A DNA stretch of 15,257 bases from Woronichinia sp035285405 (GCA_035285405.1 JAYKJI010000431.1:1-15257), one strand, 5' to 3'. Shown: positions 1 through 7,233, numbered from the stretch's first letter. Notes: a model not told the origin generated them from the sequence alone. Translations and numbers: made by a program.

Positions 1-87
1 CAAGTTGTGGATCGCCTTTTAGACCGCTTAAGCGAAATCATCCCATCGCATGAATCTCATCTATCCCTTGCTATACAAGGGTTTTAA
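1..87 (+). CDS. C-terminal fragment of a probable transposase
   Basis: The frame is open from base 1 and ends with TAA at 85-87, giving 28 codons with no start in the window (it begins QVVDRLLDRLSEI and ends LAIQGF). I do not recognise the residues as a specific family. Its position just inside an IS66-like terminal repeat is the only reason to call it a transposase tail. It could instead be chance open sequence in the element. Confidence 0.3.
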   Translation, partial: QVVDRLLDRLSEIIPSHESHLSLAIQGF

Positions 88-124
88 GTATTTTGGTAAA
101 TGTGCTACCCCCCTGAACGCTTAC
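1..124 (+). mobile_element. 3' end of an IS66-like insertion sequence (partial)
   Basis: Read outward from the kinase gene (minus strand from 124), the sequence begins GTAAGCGTTCAGGGGGG. IS66-family inverted repeats typically begin GTAAGCG. Similarity between this locus and the paralogous kinase gene near 12840-12860 stops exactly at the CCCAAA starting at 125, so 124/125 is the insertion junction. An open plus-strand frame ends at 87, 37 bases inside the junction, as expected for the 3' end of a transposase gene. A very similar terminus, GTAACCGTTCAGGGGG, starts at 15133. The family assignment rests on the terminus only. Confidence 0.6.
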
Positions 125-1396
125 CCCAAAGCTATGGTTCCCATCATAATTGGCTTGCTCTGGGGAGATGGTCTCTCCAAAGTAAAAGGGGGTTGTTGTC
201 CCTGCTCGACAACCATATTCCCATTCGGCTTCTGTTGGCAAACGAAATTCTTTCCCTGTAATTTCTTTCAGCTTTTGACAAAAGGCTTTTGCATCATTCC
301 AAGTTACAGACTCAACAGGATTTTTAGGATTGTCTTTAAAATATGAGGGATTGTTTCCTATAACGGCTTGATATTGCTCTTGAGTAACAGGGTATTTCCC
401 TAGATAGTATTCTCGTAAAGTTACCCGATGTTGCGGTTTTTCACTATCATAGGCACTCGGATCATTATCCGCAGAACCCATTAAAAAACTACCCGCAGGG
501 ATTTTAATCATTTCTAATTCCACACCACCAGGAAGCATAATAGTCAGAACTGGGGGATTTTCTGAGTTAAGGGCTGATAAAACCTGTTGGGCTGTCCAAC
601 GTTGTTGACGATCAACTTGTAAACACCCTTGAACGATCTTCCGCCAAGGTTGCTCTAAATCATCCCAATTGAGATTATCAAATTGACCCTTTTTAATTTT
701 GTCATCTAACTCCTGTGACGTTTCAAATCGGATTGGGTACTTATCTGTCAATAGCATCACTACAATAATTCCCAATGACCACATATCCCAACTAGAAGAA
801 ATAATACCCTGATAGCTTTCTGGAGGAGAATAGGCTTTAGTTCCTAAAGAAAAGTTCATTGTTTCCATATAACTTCGTTGAGGATCAAGACCACGAACTA
901 AACCATAGTCTCCAATCTTCCAATTATTCTTAACCCTCAAAATATTAGCAGGTTTAAGGTCTAAATGGATATGCTCTTTTTCGTGTAAATAAACTAATCC
1001 TGCCGCAATATCTTTAACAATATTTTTAACTTCTTCTTTTGAAAAATTCTTCTTTGCTAATCTATTATCTAAAGTTTCTTCTGCCAACTCCATTAATAGA
1101 TAGAGAAAAGAGATAGATGGCTTTTCAATTTTTGCTTCTCCTGCATCATGGCACTTGATCAAATTAGGATGATCAAAACTTAGAGCAACCTGTAGCTCTC
1201 GCAATTGGTAGCTTACCAATTCAGGTTGATTAATAAAAATTATCTTCGTTGCTAAGGTTCTTAAAACTGTATCTCGAACCACTTGATCCGTCCGAAAAAC
1301 GCCGCCAAATGTCCCTGCCCCTAGCACTTGCTGGAGATAATATTGATCTTTGATAACCTGTCCCTCCAACATTCCCCAAAGCGGCGCAGCAAACAT
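71..1396 (-). CDS. Ser/Thr protein kinase-FGE/CLec fusion, truncated by an IS
   Basis: Cytosolic Hanks-type kinase fused to a formylglycine-generating-enzyme-like (C-type lectin fold) domain. Visible kinase motifs are the glycine loop GAGTFGGVF (residues 26-34), Lys51, HLDLKPAN (144-151), DYG (163-165) and PPE (191-193). HRD has become HLD and DFG has become DYG. The FGE-like domain starts with IPAGSFLMGS near 299 and continues through the PTEAEWEYGCRAGT stretch near 400. It then breaks after HSFG (residue 424); the last 17 residues are encoded by the inserted element. The usual GNVWEWCED core and the GGSW...GFR C-terminus seen in the paralogs at 5001-6737 and 12527-14170 are missing, so the lectin fold is probably not functional, although the kinase domain is intact. 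The start is supported by AAGGAG 8 bases upstream. A candidate -10 (CATAAT) lies at 1428-1423. Confidence 0.85.
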   Translation of the reverse strand: MFAAPLWGMLEGQVIKDQYYLQQVLGAGTFGGVFRTDQVVRDTVLRTLATKIIFINQPELVSYQLRELQVALSFDHPNLIKCHDAGEAKIEKPSISFLYLLMELAEETLDNRLAKKNFSKEEVKNIVKDIAAGLVYLHEKEHIHLDLKPANILRVKNNWKIGDYGLVRGLDPQRSYMETMNFSLGTKAYSPPESYQGIISSSWDMWSLGIIVVMLLTDKYPIRFETSQELDDKIKKGQFDNLNWDDLEQPWRKIVQGCLQVDRQQRWTAQQVLSALNSENPPVLTIMLPGGVELEMIKIPAGSFLMGSADNDPSAYDSEKPQHRVTLREYYLGKYPVTQEQYQAVIGNNPSYFKDNPKNPVESVTWNDAKAFCQKLKEITGKEFRLPTEAEWEYGCRAGTTTPFYFGETISPEQANYDGNHSFGVSVQGGSTFTKILKTLV

Positions 1397-1439
1397 AACT
1401 TTTACTCCTTAAAACTTAATGTATTATGTCCTGAAGATC

Positions 1440-1521
1440 GCCCCCTAAATCCCCTAATACTGGGGGACTTTGAACTCTCTATAAATTCCGATCTCCCCCA
1501 AAAATTGGGGGGCTGGGGGGG
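1440..1521. repeat. Dispersed palindromic G/C-run repeat, copy 1
   Basis: Runs of C on the left and of G on the right (GCCCCCTAAATCCCC ... TTGGGGGGCT) bracket an AT-richer centre. The segment is clearly similar, in reverse orientation, to 8726-8801, sharing the central TCCGATCTCCCC and ACTGGGGGACTT-type blocks. It lies between the divergent kinase and antitoxin genes. It has no coding capacity and probably belongs to a miniature palindromic repeat family. Confidence 0.7.
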
Positions 1522-1553
1522 CAAAATTAGCTTAAATACCATGTTACAATATC

Positions 1554-1571
1554 GGTACGCAATGCTGTACA
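1554..1571. promoter_or_regulatory. YefM/Phd-type operator (paired GTAC palindromes)
   Basis: TGTACA at 1566-1571 and GGTACG at 1554-1559 share a GTAC core and are 12 bp apart centre to centre, just upstream of the antitoxin start at 1578. The E. coli yefM-yoeB operator also has TGTACA-core palindromes 12 bp apart. A candidate -10, TACAAT, lies at 1545-1550, so binding here would block transcription initiation. The motif is seen directly; binding is inferred. Confidence 0.55.
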
Positions 1572-1577
1572 TCAACC

Positions 1578-1820
1578 ATGAATACCTTTACTGCTACCCA
1601 AGCCCGTAGCCAGCTTTTTCGACTAATGGACGAAATTGCCGAAAATCATCAACCTGTTCTCATTACAGGCAAACGTCATAATGCCATCTTATTAAGCCAG
1701 GAAGATTGGGAATCCATACAAGAAACATTGTACTTACTATCTATTCCAGGCATGAGAGAATCTATCCAAACAGGAATAGCTACGCCGATTAGCGAATGTG
1801 AAACGGAGTTAGATTGGTGA
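1578..1820 (+). CDS. yefM: Phd/YefM-family antitoxin
   Basis: An 80-residue protein of the usual length for this family. The N-terminus (MNTFTATQARSQLFRLMDEI) is the typical DNA-binding start with the TATQAR block. It is followed by the PVLITGKRHNAILLSQEDWESI stretch that forms the dimer core. The acidic C-terminal tail (about residues 55-80) would wrap and neutralise the toxin. It probably represses its own operon through the paired GTAC sites at 1554-1571. The stop codon overlaps the GTG start of the downstream toxin gene, so the two are translationally coupled. Confidence 0.9.
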   Translation: MNTFTATQARSQLFRLMDEIAENHQPVLITGKRHNAILLSQEDWESIQETLYLLSIPGMRESIQTGIATPISECETELDW

Positions 1821-2080
1821 ATTGGCAATTAGTTTATACAAAACAGGCTCAAAAAGATGCTAGGAAAATTGCTTCAGCAGGCTTAAAACCTAAAGTTGTA
1901 TTGCTGTTAGAATTGATTGCTCAAAATCCCTATACTAATCCTCCTCCCTATGAGAAATTAATTGGTGATTTGACAGGAGCCTATTCAAGACGAATTAATA
2001 TTCAACATCGTTTAGTTTATCAGGTGATGGAAACAGAAAAAACAGTCAAGATTTTACGAATGTGGAGTCATTACGAATGA
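1817..2080 (+). CDS. yoeB: YoeB/Txe-family mRNA interferase toxin
   Basis: About 87 residues in the RelE superfamily. When free of antitoxin, YoeB binds the ribosome and cleaves mRNA in the A site. Visible family features are the YEKLIGDLTGAYSRRI segment with a glutamate near residue 47, the SRRIN..HRLVYQV core with its basic residues, and a terminal SHYE, equivalent to the catalytic His-Tyr end of E. coli YoeB. I prefer the GTG at 1817, which overlaps the antitoxin TGA in a GTGA arrangement, over the TTG one codon earlier. The gene is convergent with the AAA+ ATPase, with only 28 bases between the stops and no clear terminator. Confidence 0.9.
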   Translation: MNWQLVYTKQAQKDARKIASAGLKPKVVLLLELIAQNPYTNPPPYEKLIGDLTGAYSRRINIQHRLVYQVMETEKTVKILRMWSHYE

Positions 2081-2108
2081 TCAGAAAGTAGGGAAAAGCT
2101 TTAAGTTT

Positions 2109-4067
2109 TTATTCTCTAACCACCAAATGATAACTGGGGTTAAATCCTAGCGATAAAGCCTTACCCATCAAAAGATTCAAATCAGGATAATGTTCAAATA
2201 ACCAACGATTGAGCGGACGCTCCACTAGACTTTCCAAGAGACTTTTAATGCGTCGTCCTCCAAACAATAAATTTTCTTGTTGTTCCATGATGGTGTTTAA
2301 TCCCTCGATAATTGAAGGCTCAAAGGTTAATTTCAATTGATATTTGTCCCAAGCCGATTCGCTCAGTTGCCGTAAAAACTTGTTACCAATACCCGCTACA
2401 TAATTGGGACGTAATAAATCAAAAACCACCACATTATCGCCTAAACGATTTAACAACTCAGCGCGACCAATGCGACTGGTAAAATACCATTTCACTTCCT
2501 CTTGAAAATGAGATTGCACTTGTTCATAACTGAAATTTTCAACCCCTTCCGCTTGCACCTGATTCATAATACCTGGACGAATTACTGTTCCTGTTTGTGG
2601 ATCACTGAGGTCTGAAGCTCCGATATTACTGGTAAAAATAATTACCGTTTGATTAAAATAAGCTGTTTGTCCTTTGCCATCAGTAAGACGACCATCTTCG
2701 AGAATTTGTAAGAATTTATCCAGTATCTTGGGATGGGCTTTTTCAATTTCATCACAGAGTAAAATACGATAGGGACGTTCCAAAATTTTATTGGTTAATT
2801 GTCCCCCTTCCTCATAGCCCACAAAACCAGGAGGCGCACCTGCTAACTTTTCTGCCGCGTGTTCTTCCTTGTATTCACTCATATCAAAGCGTAAAAAAGC
2901 TTCCTCATCTCCGAAAATTAAACGACTGAGGGATTTAGCTAATTCCGTTTTACCGACTCCCGTTGGCCCCCCAAAGAAAAAGACTCCTTTGGGTTTGCTA
3001 TTGCGGCCACTGACCTGACTCATACTGATACCCACTTTGGCATTGGTTAACATATTGGTTACGGCTTCAACGGCATGGTTTTGTCCCAGAACAGAACGGG
3101 TTAGTTGTTCCCTCGCTTGGCTAATTTTTTCAGCATTAATCTGTTCAAAGGGTTCTTCTTTTTGCCCAAATTTATAGAAATCTACTAATTTGATTAGCTC
3201 TTTTTGGCTGAGGGGCAGTTTTTCACGGTGGGAAGTATGGCGTAGGGCTTCCAATTCTAAGGTCTGAAAACCATCGGTCAATTCTGCAAAATCCTCCGCT
3301 AGACTCGCTAATTCCGAGGCATCGGGACGGGCTTGTTGGCCGCGATAAAATCCTTCTCGCCCAAAGCGCAGAATGAATTGTTTGCGTTCTTCTTTGTTGG
3401 GACGGGTTACTTGGATAATGCTGACGTGGGGATTGTTGGCATGAAACCAGACAGGAACCCGATTGAGGTCACTGGCAAGAATAATCAGGGTGTTGCGATA
3501 ACCCGTTAAATTGCCTTCTCGGACGATCGCCGCTTCTAGGGTACACTTTTTCAATAAAATCAGGGCATTGCGTTCTTCAGTGGGATAGCGATCGCCGTCG
3601 GTGGTGAGCATATCGCCGAGATCAATGACGGTGGCGGTAGGAATTTTTTCCTGTTTGACGACTACCCGCAGATTCCCAAAAGCCTCTTCAGGAATAATGC
3701 GTTGATTGACTTGACGGGGGACGTTGGCGGCAGGGCTACGGCGTGGGGGAGGAGAGAGGGGAGAGGGGGAGACTGGGGGATTGGGAGAGACGGGGTTGGG
3801 GTGTAGGGCTTGTTGGGTGAGGCGATCGAATTCTGTCCGCATGGTTTCCTGGGCAAAGGTGGAGCCATCTATGGGGTCATAACGGGAAATGAGACCGAAA
3901 CCTAAGTCTTGAAAGTAGGTTTGCAAAAAGTCTTGAATGCCGAGATAGGCTCCTCGCCAGAGAAATTGATCGTGGATATTGCCATAGAGAATGAGATGGC
4001 GGCGGCGATAAAGTTGTTTTTCAAAGTCCTGTATCCAACGGGCGGAAATGAGGCGATCGCTGGTCAT
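2109..4067 (-). CDS. ClpB/ClpA-like AAA+ ATPase with degenerate first module
   Basis: 652 residues. The C-terminal half is a Clp-type AAA+ module: Walker A GGPTGVGKT (366-374), a pore-loop-like GFVGYEEGG (414-422), Walker B RILLCDE (434-440), sensor 1 FTSN (478-481), a likely arginine finger in ELLNRLGD (537-544), and sensor 2 GGRR (603-606) in a ClpB-D2-small-like tail. The N-terminal module (about 15-300) keeps AAA-like strands (HLILYGNIHDQF, TATVIDLGD, NTLIILASD) but has no GKT Walker A, so it probably does not hydrolyse ATP. A Pro/Ser-rich linker (about 88-113) interrupts it. There is no ClpB N-domain or middle coiled coil. It may remodel or recruit proteins for the neighbouring kinase/radical SAM module. 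The start is supported by AGAGGA upstream, and the operator-like array at 4135-4167 lies 68 bp away. Confidence 0.85.
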   Translation of the reverse strand: MTSDRLISARWIQDFEKQLYRRRHLILYGNIHDQFLWRGAYLGIQDFLQTYFQDLGFGLISRYDPIDGSTFAQETMRTEFDRLTQQALHPNPVSPNPPVSPSPLSPPPRRSPAANVPRQVNQRIIPEEAFGNLRVVVKQEKIPTATVIDLGDMLTTDGDRYPTEERNALILLKKCTLEAAIVREGNLTGYRNTLIILASDLNRVPVWFHANNPHVSIIQVTRPNKEERKQFILRFGREGFYRGQQARPDASELASLAEDFAELTDGFQTLELEALRHTSHREKLPLSQKELIKLVDFYKFGQKEEPFEQINAEKISQAREQLTRSVLGQNHAVEAVTNMLTNAKVGISMSQVSGRNSKPKGVFFFGGPTGVGKTELAKSLSRLIFGDEEAFLRFDMSEYKEEHAAEKLAGAPPGFVGYEEGGQLTNKILERPYRILLCDEIEKAHPKILDKFLQILEDGRLTDGKGQTAYFNQTVIIFTSNIGASDLSDPQTGTVIRPGIMNQVQAEGVENFSYEQVQSHFQEEVKWYFTSRIGRAELLNRLGDNVVVFDLLRPNYVAGIGNKFLRQLSESAWDKYQLKLTFEPSIIEGLNTIMEQQENLLFGGRRIKSLLESLVERPLNRWLFEHYPDLNLLMGKALSLGFNPSYHLVVRE

Positions 4068-4134
4068 TGTCGGGTTCCTCTTGATGTTGTTTTCACTGTA
4101 TCAAGGGGGTTAGGGCGATCGGAATGGCAAGGAG

Positions 4135-4167
4135 ATGGAGATTAGCTGGAATTTGGCTGGAATTTTA
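4135..4167. promoter_or_regulatory. 11-bp direct-repeat operator upstream of the AAA+ gene
   Basis: CTGGAA occurs at 4146 and 4157, with a degenerate copy (ATGGAG) at 4135 and possibly another at 4124 (ATGGCA), all in 11-bp steps. On the gene strand the motif reads TTCCAG. A weak -10, TACAGT (4100-4095), lies 35 bp from the array. The same array occurs at 8633-8665 and 15081-15113. The geometry fits an OmpR/PhoB-type response regulator; the identity of the regulator is unknown. Confidence 0.5.
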
Positions 4168-4180
4168 AAGGACTGTGTTG

Positions 4181-4555
4181 CTACAGTAGTTCTTGGATCG
4201 CAAAGATTAACATTTCCTCGGCTTTACTGATAATATCCTCAGCATCTTCCTGGGTAATTTCTATGTCCAAACTATAATCTCCAGCCGTTCTCAATTTTTC
4301 AGCTTCAATTAAATGACGATGGTAATGTTTGGGAACTTTCCCTGTTTTCGCAAAGTATTTACCAAAAGCAGCAATTACGCCTGAATGTTTAGAAAAGGAA
4401 AGATTTTCGGTTTCTAAAAATGCTGTAGCAATATAAAACATGGCATAATAGGCACGGGAAACTGCAAAATCAGGGGAGCCTAATTCGTTAATATTTTTGG
4501 CAATATCTAAACTTTTACGAGCTTTTTCTAGGAGTTTTTGAGACACGGAATTCAT
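4181..4555 (-). CDS. HEPN-domain protein (UPF0332-like), putative toxin
   Basis: 124 residues, essentially all helical. The family signature is visible in SRAYYAMFYIATAFLE (about 33-48), the SFSKHSGVIAAFGKYF stretch, and RTAGDYS near the C-terminus. HEPN proteins paired with minimal nucleotidyltransferases act as RNases or toxins. The RX4HXY motif of the HepT subgroup is not apparent, so catalytic activity is uncertain. The start ATG overlaps the stop of the nucleotidyltransferase gene as ATGA, indicating translational coupling. It is the last gene before the AAA+ promoter region. Confidence 0.8.
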   Translation of the reverse strand: MNSVSQKLLEKARKSLDIAKNINELGSPDFAVSRAYYAMFYIATAFLETENLSFSKHSGVIAAFGKYFAKTGKVPKHYHRHLIEAEKLRTAGDYSLDIEITQEDAEDIISKAEEMLIFAIQELL

Positions 4556-4878
4556 AAAACCATACCTTCTTGATGAATATTGCGATAAAAGGCACTATTT
4601 TCAGTATTCCATTTTTCTAGGGTTGTAAAGCAACAGGTGATTAAAATATCATTTTCTAAGCATAGTTCACTAATATATTCACTGATTTTCTGAATTTCTT
4701 GATAGTAAGCAAAGGGCTTTCTTAAAACGATTAAAATATCAAAATCGGATTCTGGAGTTTCATCTCCCCTTACCTGAGAACCAAAAAGAATAATTTTCTC
4801 CAGTTGATTTTGGTAAACTTCAGATAAGTAGAGTTTTAGTTGATTTAAGACTGAGTTTTTTGGGATAGATTTGAGCAT
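4552..4878 (-). CDS. Minimal nucleotidyltransferase (MNT), HEPN partner
   Basis: About 108 residues with the pol-beta nucleotidyltransferase signature LFGSQVRGD...SDFDILIV (GSxxRG plus SDxD metal ligands). Paired MNT proteins of this type neutralise the HEPN partner, in studied cases by adding AMP to it. The frame extends further upstream into the kinase gene, but the ATG at 4878 (MLKSIPKN) places the catalytic motif at the family's usual distance from the N-terminus. An ATG at 4977 with GGGGAG immediately upstream would add 33 residues of unusual composition and is the main alternative. It lies downstream of the kinase at 5001-6737 and may be co-transcribed with it. Confidence 0.8.
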   Translation of the reverse strand: MLKSIPKNSVLNQLKLYLSEVYQNQLEKIILFGSQVRGDETPESDFDILIVLRKPFAYYQEIQKISEYISELCLENDILITCCFTTLEKWNTENSAFYRNIHQEGMVL

Positions 4879-5000
4879 GGGTAAAAGTTTAAATTTCAAG
4901 ATACAGTGATTTTTATGAGAGCATTTAAAATAATTTATATTAATTGTTTTCAGTCTTCCAATTTTCTTAGTCGCCATGTCTCCCCATCGCAAAAGGGAGC

Positions 5001-6737
5001 CTAGAGAGAGAAGAGAACTAAGCGAAAACCGAAGTCGCCGCTGCACCCGAAATCCGCATTGTCCCAGTTTCGATTTGCCGAACGACAGTCCCACGGAAGG
5101 AAGTCAAACCAAGAACCGCCGCGCAGAACATGACGGGACTCATTACTAGATGACCATATAATGCTGCCATCCTGTTTTAGGTTCTCTGGTTTTTCCTTAT
5201 AGTTCTCATGCCAACTATCTTCGCACCATTCCCACACGTTGCCGTGCATATCATACAGTCCCCACTGATTGGGGTCTTTCTCTCCGATGGGGTGAGATTG
5301 AGAGTTGTTATTTTTGAGTTTTTCCCAATACTTTGACCCATCTGGTTCATCTATCCATAGCTTTTCACTATTCAAACGAATTTTTCCCGAATTGTCTCCA
5401 TACCAGGCATAGTTTCCCAGTTGGCTTTCATCATCCCCAAAATAATAACGGCTTTGTGTCCCTGCTCGACAGCCATATTCCCATTCTGCTTCTGTTGGTA
5501 AGCGTACCTTTTCCCCTGTTTTTTCATACACTTTTTGACAGAAGGTTTTTGTATCATTCCAACTCACGTTTTCAACGGGATTTTTAGGATTGTCTTTAAA
5601 GTGTGAGGGATTATTACCCATGACTGCTTGATATTGCTCTTGAGTAACAGGATATTTCCCTAGATAATATTCCTGTAATGTTACTCGATGTTGAGGTAAT
5701 TCACAGTTATACCAATCTGTTGAATATTCTTTATTTAACCGTTTTACTTCTGTTTCAGCACTTCCCATCAAAAAACTACCCGCAGGAATTTTGACCATCT
5801 CTAATTTGATGTTATTAGGCAAGTCTAGGATGAGGACTTGGGGATTGGGAGAGGGAGAGGCTTGGGGAGTTGCGAATTGAATTACAGGAGGTTGTAGGGG
5901 TTTTAAAACTTGTTGCGCTGTCCAGCGATCTCTTGGTTCTTTGATTAAACAACCTGTCACAATTTCCCGAAAGGGTGAGCCTAAATTTTCTGATAAAATT
6001 GGCTCTTGACTTAATACCATTTGAATTAATTCTGGAACGATATTGCTGGGAAAAGGATGCTGATTGCTCAACAAATCATGGATCATTACTCCCAATGACC
6101 ATAAATCCCAAGCCGATGAAATTCTGCCACCGTAGGATTCAGGAGGCATATAAGCAATCGTGCCAATTTGTTGACTCGGATTCGTATAGGTACTGGTTCC
6201 ATCCTGTAAGGAACGAGCAATACCAAAATCTGCCAATTTCCAATTTTCTCCTACCCGTAAAATATTGGCAGGCTTTAAATCTCGATGAATAATTCCCTGA
6301 CCATGAATATAAGCCAAACCATCCGCTAAATGTTGAACCAAAGTGCTGACAAATTCCACCGCTAAAGGAGGCTTACTCACCTTAAGATAACTCTCCAAAG
6401 AATCATCTGCTAATTCCATCACTAGCCCAATACATAAATCCCCATTTACATCTCCCTGTTCACAGGTAATGCCATTAATTAAATGAGGATGTCTGAGCCG
6501 TACTGCTAACTGCAATTCCTCAATTTGTTGATCTAATCGCTCCAGATCCACGATCACAATCTTAATCGCAACGGTTTGCATTACACGCTCTGCCAGCATC
6601 TCATCGGCTCTAAAGACGGCTCCATAGGCTCCACAACCGATAAATTCCTTGAGGAGATATTTCGAGCCAAACCAGGTTTCCTGATCTTTCTCTTGATCTT
6701 TCTTAATAATCTTTTGCCAATAACTTGCAGGGTACAT
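5001..6737 (-). CDS. Ser/Thr protein kinase-FGE/CLec fusion with DGR-like variable C-terminus
   Basis: 578 residues. Kinase domain about 27-280: glycine loop GCGAYGAVF (34-42), Lys59, HRDLKPAN (151-158), DFG (170-172), PPE (198-200), all canonical. A short Pro/Ser linker (about 291-300) leads into an FGE-sulfatase-like domain (IPAGSFLMGS at 317 to GFRL at 573) with an intact DMHGNVWEWCED core (496-507). The paired cysteines of genuine formylglycine-generating enzyme near the C-terminus are absent, so this is probably a ligand-binding lectin fold. Residues 539-572 form the proposed variable region. There is no transmembrane segment, so a cytosolic receptor kinase is inferred. No clear Shine-Dalgarno precedes the ATG, but no other Met lies before the glycine loop. 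A 49-bp stretch (5183-5231) is identical to the paralog at 12703-12751. Confidence 0.9.
   Translation of the reverse strand: MYPASYWQKIIKKDQEKDQETWFGSKYLLKEFIGCGAYGAVFRADEMLAERVMQTVAIKIVIVDLERLDQQIEELQLAVRLRHPHLINGITCEQGDVNGDLCIGLVMELADDSLESYLKVSKPPLAVEFVSTLVQHLADGLAYIHGQGIIHRDLKPANILRVGENWKLADFGIARSLQDGTSTYTNPSQQIGTIAYMPPESYGGRISSAWDLWSLGVMIHDLLSNQHPFPSNIVPELIQMVLSQEPILSENLGSPFREIVTGCLIKEPRDRWTAQQVLKPLQPPVIQFATPQASPSPNPQVLILDLPNNIKLEMVKIPAGSFLMGSAETEVKRLNKEYSTDWYNCELPQHRVTLQEYYLGKYPVTQEQYQAVMGNNPSHFKDNPKNPVENVSWNDTKTFCQKVYEKTGEKVRLPTEAEWEYGCRAGTQSRYYFGDDESQLGNYAWYGDNSGKIRLNSEKLWIDEPDGSKYWEKLKNNNSQSHPIGEKDPNQWGLYDMHGNVWEWCEDSWHENYKEKPENLKQDGSIIWSSSNESRHVLRGGSWFDFLPWDCRSANRNWDNADFGCSGDFGFRLVLFSL
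5022..5123 (-). other. Putative DGR variable region in the kinase at 5001-6737
   Basis: Encodes RGGSW...CRSANRNWDNAD...GFR at the extreme C-terminus, the classical location and sequence frame of DGR-diversified FGE-type lectin folds. Against 12548-12643, the blocks tgtcgttcggca, aatgcggat and ggtttt are identical. Between them nearly every codon differs only at bases 1 and/or 2 of NNC, NNT or NGG codons. A short inverted repeat (CTCCC/GGGAG) lies just after the stop. The template and reverse transcriptase are not in the window. Confidence 0.7.
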
Positions 6738-6749
6738 AGGGGCGTTGGG

Positions 6750-6845
6750 GAGATTAGGGGGATGAGGGGAGGGGGAGATTGGGGAGATTGGGGAGATTGG
6801 GAGATTGGGAGATTGGGGGACTGGGAGATGGGGGGACTGGGGGTT
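6750..6845. repeat. GGGGAGATT-type low-complexity tract
   Basis: Imperfect tandem units of GGGGAGATT and GGGAGATT, with interspersed GGGGGACTGG, fill nearly the whole gap between the S23-type gene and the kinase gene. The complementary type of tract (TCTCCCT) lies on the other side of the S23-type gene at 7243-7280. No promoter or terminator is recognisable inside it. Similar tracts also occur in frame within coding regions of this window. Confidence 0.75.
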
Positions 6846-7233
6846 AGAGGAGCCAGTTTTTGGGGTTTTTGATCATGGTGACGAGGCTGCCGAGAATTTG
6901 ATTGTATTGGGCATAAAGTTGTCTGCCTGTTTCAATGTCTAAGTAGCCACATTTAACAGCGAATTTTAACCACACCTGGACTTCAGCAGCTTCGGCTTCA
7001 CTATCATTTAATTTAGCGATAAATGCCGCTTGATAACGTCTTTTTCTCCAAGCTTCGGCTAGATTGGCACAAACGGAACGGGAGGAGCGACGGATTTGAT
7101 CGGTTAAAGAATAGCGTTCTTCAATGGGGAACTGTTTAGATAGTTCAAAAATGGCGATCGCGGCCTCAAAAGCCATTTGATAGACTCTTAAATCTTCATG
7201 GGTTTTGATTTTTTGAGGCTGTTCATAATCCAT
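6844..7233 (-). CDS. Four-helix-bundle protein (S23 / TIGR02436-like)
   Basis: 129 residues with the family pattern HEDLRVYQMAFEAAI, then FPIEERYSLTDQIRRSSRSV, NLAEAWRKR, and a helical C-terminus (EAAEVQVWLKFAVKCGYL). The family is named from proteins encoded in 23S rRNA intervening sequences, but most members, like this one, are free-standing. The DGR accessory protein Avd adopts the same pentameric four-helix-bundle fold, and S23-like genes occur in DGR loci. Lying between two genes of the proposed module and next to a putative variable region, this protein could serve an Avd-like role. That is inference, because the sequence looks more like generic S23 than classical Avd. AGGAG nine bases upstream supports the start. 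Confidence 0.85.
   Translation of the reverse strand: MDYEQPQKIKTHEDLRVYQMAFEAAIAIFELSKQFPIEERYSLTDQIRRSSRSVCANLAEAWRKRRYQAAFIAKLNDSEAEAAEVQVWLKFAVKCGYLDIETGRQLYAQYNQILGSLVTMIKNPKNWLL

Noticed and set aside
50..346. Plus-strand open frame of 98 codons at the left edge
   Set aside because: It crosses the IS junction and runs antisense to the FGE domain; low-complexity residues without motifs.
1328..1609. Plus-strand open frame running through the repeat at 1440-1521
   Set aside because: It is composed of antisense kinase sequence plus palindromic repeat and overlaps the YefM operator and gene.
2081..2108. Terminator between the convergent YoeB and AAA+ genes
   Set aside because: Only a weak AAAGCTTT palindrome is present, with no stable stem followed by a T-run.
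4879..5094. Longer N-terminus for the nucleotidyltransferase
   Set aside because: The extension overlaps the kinase C-terminus and reads antifamily residues; the ATG at 4878 gives the normal family length. The ATG at 4977 is kept only as an alternative.
5001..5200. FGE domains as active formylglycine-generating or ergothioneine-type enzymes
   Set aside because: The paired C-terminal cysteines of FGE are absent and the C-terminus matches variable lectin-fold targets better.
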